In this document: piece after piece, positions 46,901 through 58,737 of the stretch
Position numbering within the stretch: position 1 is the stretch's first letter
Layout: each line of letters opens with the position of its first letter
Source of the DNA: Bostrychus sinensis
Lineage: Eukaryota; Chordata; Actinopteri; Gobiiformes; Eleotridae
DNA length: 64,000 nucleotides
Direction of reading: 5' to 3'
Assembly (NCBI GenBank): GCA_020698575.1
Contig: CM036241.1
Location: forward strand, 11,303,416 to 11,367,415
The notes under the pieces: model-generated
Seen by the model: the letters and a program-made list of their open reading frames with translations, nothing else
Database searches by the model: none
What the model was told of the DNA's origin: nothing
Program-made: the position numbers and the translations under genes

Positions 46901-49127
46901 TTGAACACTGCAGAGCCTTGTATCTCTGGAGGAAATAAAACTGATTTTCTCTGCTTAAATAACCATTAACATTATTAAGAGGTTTCAAATATCAGCAGTC
47001 ATATTGCCAAACTTAATATTCATCATAGTTATCACATTTGGCATGTTTTTTTTCTATTATTGTGCAGCACTCTCTAACCACCTCAGGGACATCAGTAGTG
47101 CATGCCTACGCTGCTGCAACATGGCATGCACACATGAACACGTGCACATGATTGGCTGCTCCACATCGCAGTAATCCTGTCTGTCGTGCTGCGAGTGTTT
47201 TTGTGACGTCTGATGGCGGAGCTGCTGTCAGTGACGTGGCAATGTATGAATGGAGACTCAAGAACTGCAGCTTCAGTAGAGATTTTGCCGTTTTTTCCCC
47301 AACGGATTTAGATTTTTTGAAGCAGTGGTACCTTTCTGCCTGCACATACACAGATATTTTTAGAGACACATTTTTGGAAACACCTCTTAAAGTGAAGACT
47401 TTTTAAACCTCTAGCTAGCAGATGCAGCAGAGACAGGTTGACAGACTAAAGAAGCTGTTTGTTTGTCGTTGGTGTGTCTTTTGAAAATGGACGTATGTAT
47501 GGTGATGGTGACAAGAACCAGCTGTAAACTTTGTATTTTTACTGACTTATTGCCTGTCCAACTACTTTTTTATCGACTCCTGCACAAAAAGTACACTGGC
47601 TCCTTGTGGCTGCCTGACTTATTGTCTGCCAATATATCATTCCTGATACTTACAGATAATGTTTACACTTCATAAAAATCTAAAACATTGTGTGTTTTTG
47701 GAGACAGGCCATAAAACTCCATTTTGTCTAAACAAAAAGTGCAATGGTCCAAAAATGTTCATGTGATCTTCCTTAAAGGTTATTATTAAAATTTCTTATA
47801 GACCACTGTAGCAGTCGAAACATGTCAAGGTACACCACTTACACCACTGGTCTGTTTAAGGGGAGACATTACAGGCAAAGCACATGGCTTTAACACTGAA
47901 AGAAAGAAAATGTCAAAATTACACATTAAGGTGTTTTGTCACTTGAGTCCATAGATTTCTATTGGATATATACATTTCAAAAGCTGTTTTCTCTGACTCA
48001 GAAATCTCTACTTCAGTAGTTCCTACAAGCACCAAGTCTTGTCCTTAACTACATTCTGAAGGCTTTTACAGCGGATTTTGTTGATATGTTATTCCTAACC
48101 CGATTTATTAGGCGAAATTTAATTTTTTAAAGGTTATTAGGTCAGTATTTTCTAATTTACTGAAAGACAATAATAAATATATAAATAAGATATTCATAAT
48201 CTGTAAAAACTTTTTTATGGAACATGAGGCAAAACAGTAACAACATGACTCAAGAATTTTAAACTTTGCTATTTCCAATATTTAAATTTGTTTTTTTGAA
48301 ATGTGTGCAAATTTGCGCATTTTTACCCATATAGTGCCTAATTTGCATATGGAAACATTAAATGACCCAAAACATGCAATACATTTTTCCTATTTTCATA
48401 TCAGCAATATACAGGAAAAGTTTCACATTGATATGTTAGTTAAACAAACAAAAAAAACATATTCACCTGCAGTGTTTCACATTAAAAAGAAATATTAAAA
48501 AAGTGCAATTGTAACCACATTTCAATATTATGAAAACAAAATCTGCATTGCAAAAAATCTGCATTATTAGTATTTTTCCATGTTTAAAAATTTTATGTGG
48601 AGAATTTTTAACATTGTTTTGTTATAAAAAAAAACTTTCAATATCCATATTTTCACTTTCTCCTATGAGAGATTACTAATACATATGGTATAATATTCCA
48701 GAGCCGTGGGTTATTCAGACGCTCCCTCTTCCACATTTATTGATAGAATGAATCATTCAAGATAATATTATTCATTGTGTTTTCAAATCCCCTGTTATTT
48801 CCATAAAACCGTATGCTGTTGGTAAATAATCCTTTATCTTGAGCGCTTGACATAAATATTCATGCTCATATTTATAGGTGGGTTGTTTCTGAGACTCAGA
48901 CTCCTCAGAGCATGGGGCCAGAGAGACATCCTGCTAAATGTTATTGATTTTACATTTAGGAGATGGATCTAGGCTCGACATATAGAATAACTCAAAATAT
49001 ATTGCTCGAAGTTTCCAAGCTACCATTAATCCCAGAGTCTTTAGAGAGTACTGGGGAAAAAAACAAAAAAAGACTTGTGATTACTTTTACACTGTGAGAA
49101 TAAGTTTGTTTTTGTTTGTTTGTTTGG

Positions 49128-49890
49128 TTTAAAAATGGTTTAGACCTGCCTCAGACCTGGTTTAGTTCTGGTTCAGTCCTGGTTTAGACCTGGTTTAGTC
49201 CTGGTGTAGTCTTGGTTTATTACTAGTTTAGAACTAGTTTTGTCCTGGTTCAGCCCTGGTTTAGTTCTGGTTTAGAAATGGTTTAGACCTTTTTTGGAAC
49301 TAATTTTGTCCTGGTTTAGTCTTGATTTAGACCTGGTTTAGTTCTCTTTTTGTCCTGGTTCAGCCCTGGTTTAGTTCTGGTTTAGAAATGGTTTAGACCT
49401 TTTTTGGAACTAATTTTGTCCTGGTTTAGTCTTGATTTAGACCTGGTTTAGTTCTCTTTTTGTTCTGGTTCAGCCCTGGTTTAGTTCTGGTTTAGAAATG
49501 GTTTAGACCTTTTTTGGAACTAATTTTGTCCTGGTTTAGTCTTGATTTAGACCTGGTTTAGTTCTGTTTTTGTCCTGGTTTAGTCCTGGTTTAGTCCTGT
49601 CTTAGAGCTAGTTTAGACTTGATTTTGTCTTGTTTTAGTCCCGGTTTAGTCCTGGTTTAGATCTGGTTCAGACCTGCTTTATCTCTTGTTTGGTCCTGGT
49701 TCAGGCTAGGTTTAGAGCTGGTTTAGACTGGGTTTATTTTTGGTTTAGTCCTTATTTAGACTTTAGTCCTGGTTTAGTCTTGGTTTAGCTTAGTTTATGC
49801 CTAATTCAGTCCTAGTTTAGACCTAATTTAGTCTTGATCTAGACCTATTTTAGTCCTGGTTTAGTCTTAAACTTGTTTTACCCCTAGTGT
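49128..49890 (+). repeat. GGTTTAG minisatellite array 7 with 110-bp higher-order repeat
   Basis: TGTCCTGGTTCAGCCCTGGT (with one change in the third copy) recurs at 49,241, 49,351 and 49,461, an exact 110-bp period. The copies are nearly identical, including the unusual GGTTTAGACCTTTTTTGGAA segment. The left flank has TTTACACTGTGAGAATAAGT, as at array 1. Confidence 0.9.
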
Positions 49891-50269
49891 CTATAGCGAG
49901 TATAAGAAAAACATATACCTAGTTTAATGGATGACTCTGAGGATTTCAAAATAAAAGCCTAATTAAAGTCGTCACTCCAGAAACACATTTGTCTTTTTAC
50001 TTTCCACTCCACTTCCAATTAAACAGTGAATTTAATTGAGACTTTACTACAAATGAGGCTTCAGACCACGAGGCCGTTTGATGATCAAATTGATGTTGTG
50101 ACTCAATTGGATAGACTCGCTATTAGTTGTTCACAAAAACATCTGTCAATCTGAATTAACTGTGAAAATATTATAACTGAGGTTGTACTGTAATATTGAA
50201 GTGCTACTGGTATTGAAATATATAGTAAAAGAGTGATAATGATAAGAGAAAAAAATGAAACGCCTGATG

Positions 50270-50800
50270 GGACGCCTCAGTGGGTCACTTGGTAGAGCAC
50301 ATACTTGTGCTGTAGTTAAGACAGTACTATTGAAGACAAGATCAGACCAAGTCCAGCGTGAACCGAGACCAGGCAAGGCCGAGACTTACAGGGTTCAAGA
50401 CTGAGTCGAGACCCAGACCAAGGCAAACTGAGACCAGGTTGAGGCCAAACCCTGCGAACTAATACTAAATAAAAGTAAAAAAAAAAAAAAAAAAAAAGTG
50501 GTCTAAATACATCAATGATTATTTTGATGATTTAATAAACCAGACTCCACAAACAAACAGAGAAAAGATCATTTTCCTTCTTCTGATGTGGAAAACAAAT
50601 TATCAAAATGATTAAGAATAGGATGTTTGGTAAATAAATTCTCTGAACCCGCCACATCCAAGACTAAGACAACACCAAGTAAGATTGGATATGAGACCAA
50701 GACTGAGTAAAACTGCAGCCAAGACCGAGAAGACACCAAAACCATAACAAAAAAAAAAGGTCTCAAGTCCAAGACCAGTCTCGGGCACTGCAACAATGGC
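50270..50800. mobile_element. Repeat with internal GAGACCAAG-type tandem units
   Basis: The left part (50,335-50,460) is made of CCGAGACCAGGC and CGAGACCCAGACCAAGG variants, and the right part (50,650-50,790) of CCAAGACTAAGAC and AAGACCGAGAAG variants. The right end is AAGACCAGTCTCGGGCACTG. A tRNA-like GGTCACTTGGTAGAGCAC is at about 50,283. It is read as a non-autonomous element whose body is simple degenerate repeat. Confidence 0.45.
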
Positions 50801-51639
50801 ACATACCACATAAACCAGAGTGGCGTGGGTTAAAATTAGTTTAGTGTCATTCTCTGTCTCCTCTCTCCCCTTGTCAGCCCCCCCTTCATCCCCCCAAGGT
50901 AAATCTCTTAATAATAACATCAGCAGCTACTTTTTTTGAGGACACTAGTGCATCATGAAGAACCTGTCCCACCCAGCATACAAACTGTTCACACTTTTCC
51001 CCCCAGACACAAGGATACTGCCTCAAAACCAGAACCAGTACATCGTCTTAGAGGCTGTAAGACCGAAGACTTGTTCCTTTCTATCCACACTATAGACGTC
51101 TTAACCTGTTTAACATTCATGACTCATTTCCTACATGAGTAATGACAATAAAAGCCTTGTAATACTTGATTGTGATTACACAGATCACTTTCTGTTTCCT
51201 GTTCATTGCCCTTCTTCTATTGATGCAGCTAATCAGAACAAATGTGGCCATAGTAGTGCATAAATGTATAATTACATAGCCTTGAATCAGTTGTTGCTTG
51301 TGAATGAACTAACTCATGACATTTTTTATAATGGAAATATGAAGTCACTGCTGTTGGCTTGAAGTAAGTGTCTCTATTCTGTTCGATCTGGCACAAAGAT
51401 TCTCTCTCCTTTCTCGTTTTATGAGTTTTCTACAACCTCTATTTTATGCTTTGCCTAGCTATTACTTTTTTGTTACGTTTTGTTTTGGTTTGCATGGTTG
51501 CAAAGAGCTCCTGTATGGAAGCATACTTGTGTCATCAGATTTTGAATTTTAAATACCTTTGAATTTCTAACACTGAATTTTTTAACAGTGGAAAAAAAAG
51601 TTTGAATTTTTGTTGTCTCTGAATTTCAGTATTGAATTT

Positions 51640-51780
51640 TCACTGTATTTTGGGGGCGAACTGTTCAATTTGCCCTGCTGGCAATGATGGAAAATGAACA
51701 GAGCATATACTGGCTAATTAGCATGGCTATTTTTCAACATAATGCTAACAAATTGATAAATGAGCTGACTGCTGGGGATG
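51640..51780. mobile_element. MITE fragment, TTTAAAGG family
   Basis: It carries GGCAATGATGGAAAATGAAC, AGAGCATATACTGGCTAATT and AGCATGGCTATT, as in 57,640-57,720. Confidence 0.5.
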
Positions 51781-52991
51781 GTGTATAGTAGGGATCAACA
51801 AGTTTGATTGTAGCTGGGCCAAATAATTGCTGAACCACATGAATGGACCTACACTTCTCTGTCATGGTTCCTTGGCAGCTTTAAATGAACATGATAAAAT
51901 GCACGATACTTATTGGATAGAGGCAAAGGTAACCATGACAGAAGGAGGTCACATGATAGAATGCTTGCTATTTAATGGTTGGAGGCAACTAAAACCATGA
52001 AACCATGACAGAGAGCTGTATGCTTGCAAATAAAGACTTACAGCGGCCCCATTTACCCAAAAACTCCATGAGGTAAAATCTAATTAAGTAATAGCAAACT
52101 AAAACCATGACAGGGAGCTGTATGCTTGCAAATAGAGTCTTACAGTGACCTTATTCTTTGTTAGCTTGGCAGAGTTAAATGCTATCAGGTGTTAGCAATT
52201 AATAAAAGTGGATATCAGCAAAAAGTTGACGTGGACAAACTTTATGAGGCCCAGGGCCAAGTTTGGCCCACGGGCAAGGGGTCGCCGACCTCTGGTGTAG
52301 AGGCTTTCGAAATGCACAGAAGCACCTCTTGATTTCAGGCGTCTACAAAATACAAAATATTGATCCAGGTATGTGTTTGAGGTACAAACAACATTATAAA
52401 AGCTTGTAAAAGTTGACTGAGCGTAATAGGGGACTTTTAATGTTTTCTTGAGCTATAAGACAAGGAAGCACACGATATCAACAGTATAAGAGCAGCTTTT
52501 AATTACATTTCCAACTTTGTATTTGAAAGGAAGTCACAGTACATGCATATCAAATAAACAATTGACATCAGAAAACAAGATTTACTTTATTACCATCTGC
52601 TCAGTATGTCTTCGATGAACATACATAATTATCATAACTCACATTTACTGCCTTGGACCAGGGGACATGTCCAGCAGTGCAACCACAAAATGACTGCCTG
52701 CTGCCTGTGTTCCTGTGTGTGTAGTTTTTATGTAAGTGAGCCAGGCCCATTGAACTGATGAAGAGGAGAAAGAGAGATGTCCTCCTGGGCTGTTCAAGGT
52801 GAATCCAAGCATCCAGCCAAAGGAGTAGGCCTGAGTAGTACTAGTAGGAGGAGCCTCGAGAGTCTCCATGTATTGTCGCGGGACTCTAATGTGACGTCTG
52901 TTTTGCCTCATGCCGCTCACTTTAGGGTCGTTTCCTTGTGTTTCCTTTCCATTTTGGCTTCTGTCCCTTTTTCAAAATGACAGTCCCAGTT

Positions 52992-53011
52992 TGTGTGTGT
53001 GTGTGTGTGTG
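52992..53011 (+). repeat. (GT)n microsatellite
   Basis: Ten uninterrupted GT dinucleotides. Confidence 0.9.
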
Positions 53012-53534
53012 CTGCAGAGGTTTAGGGCTCCCGGTCCATGTCGAGATGAAGTAATGAGAAGAGACGTTGGTGATTCAGCTTTTTCAGCCTGAAGGACACA
53101 TTTGCTCTGTTTGCATCGCCCCTCTGGCCCCCCTCTTTCTTCTACCTTAATACTATTTTCAGCCTGGCCACAGTGAAATTATAATGCTCGTGTATTCATC
53201 AGTGGAGATTATTTTGGACTGGTGACTTTTGAATGTGACTCGTGTTGGAGGGGTGCTTTGGGGTCGACTGTAGATTGACACACACACACATTTTGTATTA
53301 AGAGGAGAGGAGGTTTTGGTTAGTTGATTGGTAAATTAGGCTTTTAGCTGTGACAAATGTGGAAACTGAGGACCTGATCTTCAATAGTGTGTGCTGTTTG
53401 TGGGCATGTTGCATTATTTATTTTATATGAGTTCACAATGACCCATCACGCCAACTAGAAACTACACTAAAACATAGATCTGTGCATTCAATTCATGAAA
53501 AATGTAGCATACAGCACTAAGTGAACAAATGTCA

Positions 53535-54465
53535 ATGGGATATATAAATCAACTCTTCTGACTTTCTACTGTTATAATGTTGTTCCCTCGTCAGAAACAT
53601 ATCTGGAGCTGTGTTTAGCTTGATTCACATGTGTAGAAAGTAATCCTCTGCTCTCTGGCATGGCCTGTTAAAGGCTTCAAAACATTTGGTTGCATGAACC
53701 TCCACCCACTCCAGGAAGCACTGACCAATCAACAAGCCCTCTACATCCAGTGTGCTCTCATTCATTTATCCGAAAAACGGTGTACAGCTCTGTTCCCACT
53801 GATTGTTCACAGTAATTTTCATTTTGTAGTAAAATGGCATCATACAGAAAGTTTAAGGAAGTGTATTGATTTTTTTCTTTAAATTATGTTCTGCAGACGG
53901 CACTACTCTGCATTCTGCTGCCCTTTGCTGGTCTTGTTACCTGATTCTTTATGGCACCAACATTACTAATTAAAAACATTTTCTTTTAGTCAGATAATGT
54001 TTTTAAAGGTTGTAAAATGTGAAAGATGAAAGAAGATTTGTTTAAAAATATGAATAAAATCAATATATATTCCCTTTAAGAATGTCTTTCCTTGTGGCTG
54101 GAGCACAGTCACAATCCTGGATCCACACCAAAAAAATATTAATTTCTTTCTTGGCCCATTACAGTCCTTTACTGGAGATTTAATCAAACTCTGACCATTA
54201 CCTTTTAGCTATCTTGCTAACAAACCAACTAAGTTTAAGGAAGTGAAATTCCTTTTAATCTTTAATTTATGTTCAAAAGACAGCAGCAATCTGCACTCTG
54301 CTGCCCGCTGCTGGTCTCTTTGCCTGTTTTTTTATGGCACCAGTAGAGTACTTATTAAAAACTCTCTTTTTTTAGACATATATTTGTAAAACATGAAATG
54401 ATGTTCTAGAGGACACCAAGAAAAAATATGAATAAAAGCATAATATAGCCCTTTCACTTCTAAAA
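53535..54465 (+). repeat. Long repeat with internal partial duplication
   Basis: 53,540-54,240 matches 45,315-45,970 in inverted orientation. AGTTTAAGGAAGTG recurs at about 53,849 and 54,232, and the following sequence (CTGCCCGCTGCTGGTCTCTT, then GAATAAAAGCATAATATAGC) repeats part of the first unit. This suggests a tandem duplication of about 380 bp with a truncated second copy. Confidence 0.6.
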
Positions 54466-55626
54466 GAATGAGGATGCCAAAAAGGACTTAATCGTTCCAA
54501 CATTATAAACAATACCAATACAACCATTGCATTTACATTTTTTACATTTTACCTGTCCAAGTCAAACCATGCAAAAAGGACAATATTTCTCTGGTTAAAT
54601 AAACTTGTGGCATAATGTTTTGTTTTAGACCATTTGTACAGTGGTTTACGGGAGATGTACCTCAGTGCGACTGAAGATTATTGACAAACACACCAAATAA
54701 TATATTGTCAGTTCATAATGAGACACATATCAAGAGCCTATCGATTGCAGCTTGTCCATAGGGATAAACAACAGAGAGAGGGAGAGACGGAGGGAGGGAT
54801 AAGAAACTGAAATGCTTTACAAGGTGACATCATCTGATAAAAACACTTCGAGCTATAACCTGACGAGATGGGTGGATTTAACTCTGAGATACTGCTGTCC
54901 ACATAAAAGCCACATTTGATGGCTGATAATTGATAACTATAACGTATTGTCCAATTAGCATGCATTTTAGTACGCAAAACTTCAGTAAATCGAGCTCCAA
55001 GATATTAAGCTTTTTCTCAAGATAACTTAGCAATGGATAAATTCAAATCATTGCTGTTCCCATGATAGTATATTCACTCTGTCTGCTTTGATTTGCTGTG
55101 TGGCTCTTTAGTGACCGTAGAATGAGTCATTTTTGCATCTAAAACAGTTTTGAAATGGTGCTACACGTAAGTTGATCTTATCTTCTGTGACTAAGCTTTT
55201 CATAAGAATTACTAAGCAATAGAACAATTTAAATCATTGCTGTCCCCGCCATGATACTGTTCACTTTGTCTGCCTGCCTGCCTTGAGCCAGGTTTAATAA
55301 AAGTCCGTGTGAAGTTTCTCTGGAGTGCATGAAGGGAGCAGGTGTGAAGAAGGTATGATCCTGTCAGTTTCTATCAACACTTTACACACTTAGACACACA
55401 CAACACACATGCACGCACAACACAACACACGCAACACACCTGGCTTCCCTGTCAGCCAATTTTACCCCTCAGAGTTCACACGCAGCATTTCTCACTGATT
55501 TACTGCCACATTTTTCTGCTGACCACGTTCACTGTAAAACTGAGCACTTATGGATGAACCACTATAAATGTGATTTTATTGTACTATTTATTTCACACCA
55601 GAAGAGTTTAGAGGTTGTAGTAAAGC

Positions 55627-56510
55627 CAGTGGTTCGGACTTTTGCACTTCAGATTTAGTTTAATTTCAAGGCAGTTTTATTTTAATTCCTCTGGGTTGTA
55701 ATTTAAAGTGTAGATTAATCCTGGTAGTCTTTTCTGTTTATTCTTGGTTAAGTTCTGGTTTAGTCCTGGCTTAGTCCTGGCTTAGAGGTGGTTTAAACCT
55801 GGTTTAGTCCTGGTTATGTCCTGGTTTAGTTCTAGATTAGTCGTAGTTTAGTCCTGGTTATTTGCAGGTTTAGTTCTGGCTAAGAAGGCTAATTTAGACT
55901 TTGTTCAGACCTAGTTTAGGCCTGGTTTTGAGCTGGTTAAGACTTTTTTTATACCTGGTTTACAAATAGTTAAATCTTGGTTATGTCCTGGTTTAGTCCT
56001 GGTTATGGACTGGTTAAATCCTAGTTTAGTCCTGGTTTAGTCGTGGTTATTTTGTGGTTTTAGTCCTGGCTTAGACCTGGTTTAGACTTTGTTTAGCTCT
56101 GGTTTAATCTTAGTTTAGTCCTGGTTTAGCCCTGGTGTAGTCCTTAATTAGCCTTGGTTTAATTCTGGTTATGTCCTGGTTTGGTCCTGGCTCAGACCTT
56201 ATTTGGTCCTTGTTTAGGCCTAGTTTAGACCTGGTTTAGATCTGGTCTAGAAATGGTTTAGTCTTAGGCTATGTCCTGGCTTTGTCCTGATTATGGGCTG
56301 GTTGTCCTAAATTAGTTCTGGTTTAGTCCTGGCTTAGACTGGGTGTAGTCCTGGTGTAGTCTAGGTTTAGTGCAGTTGTAGTTCTTGTTAAGTCCAGTTT
56401 TAGTCCCTGTTTTGCATTAATGCTCATTTTAATTCATTAAAGATGCCAGTACTTTTGAAAGCCTGATATTTTCTGAGGTAGTACTTGGTGTGAAAGTTTC
56501 AGAATGACTG
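55627..56510 (+). mobile_element. hAT-like element with GGTTTAG array 8
   Basis: The left end is CAGTGGTTCGGACTTTTGC. The right end, read inverted, is CAGTCATTCTGAAACTTTC, followed inward by ACCAAGTACTACCTCAG. The array occupies about 55,711-56,430. Target duplications were not convincing. Confidence 0.6.
55711..56430 (+). repeat. GGTTTAG minisatellite array 8
   Basis: Around 65 degenerate units near CTGGTTTAGTC, including CTGGTTATGTC variants, inside the element at 55,627-56,510. Confidence 0.85.
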
Positions 56511-57489
56511 GCGTAAACAAAATAAAGGACTCGTTTATTAAGATCCCTGCTGGTTTGCGGTTTGACATGGTTGTGGTGAAATGACATACTGAGTCGCAGC
56601 TGTGTTTGCAAACAGCTCAGCGCTGACCTTTTTGCAGCTGGTGGCAAAGTCATGTAGCTTTTATAGAAGGCTATTACTTTGACCTCCTGATGTCACATAA
56701 TAGGAGCTATTAGAGCTGCGTTATATGGCCCAACAAATAAAATCTCATTTTGTAAGACTCTTGCAATATTATGTATATTATATTGTGTCATATTATGTGT
56801 CATTTTTATGCTAAATGCCAAACAAAAGTCCACAGCTAAAACAGCAGACAATGCACAGTACGCAGCAAGCAAGATACAATGATAATTTTACAATCATTCA
56901 ACATAAAAAGATATTAGTAAACTAAAAATGTATTACTCTGGTCCAGCAGCATACAGTGGGGACAATGGGGAATAGTTCTTCTGTAAACATTTCTTGTGCT
57001 GGGTGGAATGAGTTCTTCAAGATGGAACAAACAGCCTACTCAAAAAATACAGGGGATTGTGGGCCCTTTTAATGACAGGCAGTCTCATTTTAAGGCAGAT
57101 TTAGTGTCTCCACAGAAAGTGCCCTATTCATGTTTATATCTATTACCTGACACTTCACAAAAACAAATCATTACAGTCCTAACATGTTGTTTCTCTGGTG
57201 TGTTTTAGTGTTATTTTGGCCATTACTGCATTTAACCTGGACTCTAACAGCTGCATTAGGCACAAAACAGCAGAGCAAAAAAAAAAAAACATTGAATTTT
57301 TGTTAATTTTATAACAATTTGATTTATTGTTTGGCCCTTAAAGGAACAAACTAATTAGAAACATTTGGAGATGGATCTCTCTCATGCCATTACAGTACCA
57401 CCATGGAATCAGATCCTGACCCAAAAGTAATAATTTGTTCCTTTGCTGACCACTTGTGGCTGGTGTTAGTACTATGCTTTGGTCCTATC

Positions 57490-57963
57490 TGGCAAAGTTA
57501 AAGGGCAAATTATATGCTTTTTTTTTTATTCCTTTGCATCAGTATTTCACTTTTTATAACTTAAAATAATACATGTGTATGGAAAGCATCTCCTTTTGAG
57601 AAACTGGTACCTTGACTTTGCAGGGAACACATGGATTAGGTGCCTGTCGCCCCCTGCTGGCTATAGTGGAGAATGAACAGAGCACGAAATGGCTAATTAG
57701 CATGGCCATTAGCAGCATCAAAGTAACAGATAGATAAATGAGCTGACTGCTTTATAGCGAAGGGAATTTAAGAGCTGATGTTATCTGAACGAGTGCAGTG
57801 ATGGTGTATGGGCTTTATTAAGATCCCTGTTGGTTTGACATGGTCGTGGTGAAATGACATTATGAGTCGCAGCTGTATTTTTGGTATGTTTTTGAGGTTG
57901 CAATAACATAATAACATGGTTAAAAGCTCAAAAAAGTAGATTTACCAGAATAGGGGACCTTTA
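57490..57963. mobile_element. MITE, TTTAAAGG family
   Basis: It shares CATGGATTAGGTGCCTGTCG, CATGGTTAAAAGCTCA and the right end AATAGGGGACCTTTAA with the copy at 34,060-34,437, but has extra internal sequence. Confidence 0.55.
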
Positions 57964-58614
57964 ATGAGTCCTTTACTGAAATTTTGGATTCAGAAATAGA
58001 TTGGGATTGACACCAAAACATTTCTTTCTTGGCCTATTATTCATATTTCTTGGAAAAAGTCACCAAAATCCAACTACATAACCACCTTTGTTTTAGTCCA
58101 AACCAGTATTGACACACATTTTTATTACCATCAGAACTAATTAAGTTTGTTGCCATATTGATATCATGGCATAATGATCTGGGATTTCAGCTGTATTAAA
58201 TGTTGCGCAGCCTTAATGATGACTTCACTGTAGCACATTGTGGCTGTCCCTCTGAGGACTTTGTGAGCAACGGGAGGCCTATGCTCGCTCCCATTACACC
58301 AGACTATTAGAGCATGCAGATTTGTGGGCTTGGGCTAAGTGACTGTATCAATACAGACTAATAACCGCTAGACGGGCTTTCTCTTTCCTCCCATCCCTCA
58401 GGACTCCAGATCACCTATTACAGTTAAGTCAACAGGACGAGCAGTTAGCCTCATAGCTAATTTACACACAGCTCATATATCTGCCGTGTCCTCTGCTCAC
58501 TGTGGCAGCCATATTCAAAGAGAGTGATCTACAGTACATGTATATAGTAACAGTATTGAATGTCTGTTGTTTCCTATTCTTCAAACAGCCAAAGATGATC
58601 TCATACAGGCTCTC

Positions 58615-58710
58615 ATTTCTTTATGCCACATGCCCTTCCTGACGCAACCCTCTCCATTTATCCAGGCTTGGGACTGGCACAAAAAGTACACTGGCTTGTA
58701 ACCCCTTGGG
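58615..58710 (+). repeat. GATGCCCTTCCTGACGCAACCC repeat, copy 2
   Basis: TGCCCTTCCTGACGCAACCC, then TCTCCATTTATCCAGGCTTG and CACAAAAAGTACACTGGCTT. It matches copies at 6,395, 60,950 and 63,268. Confidence 0.6.
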
Positions 58711-58737
58711 ACTGGATTGTATATTACTGCTTATTAC

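Noticed and set aside
50270..50345. tRNA gene
   Set aside because: GGTCACTTGGTAGAGCAC resembles a box A, but no acceptor stem or intact box B could be matched. Read as a SINE remnant.
9688..56430. GGTTTAG arrays as interstitial telomere repeats
   Set aside because: Vertebrate telomere repeat is TTAGGG with a 6-bp period. Here the unit is 11 bp with CTGG and WCC between the GGTTTAG words.
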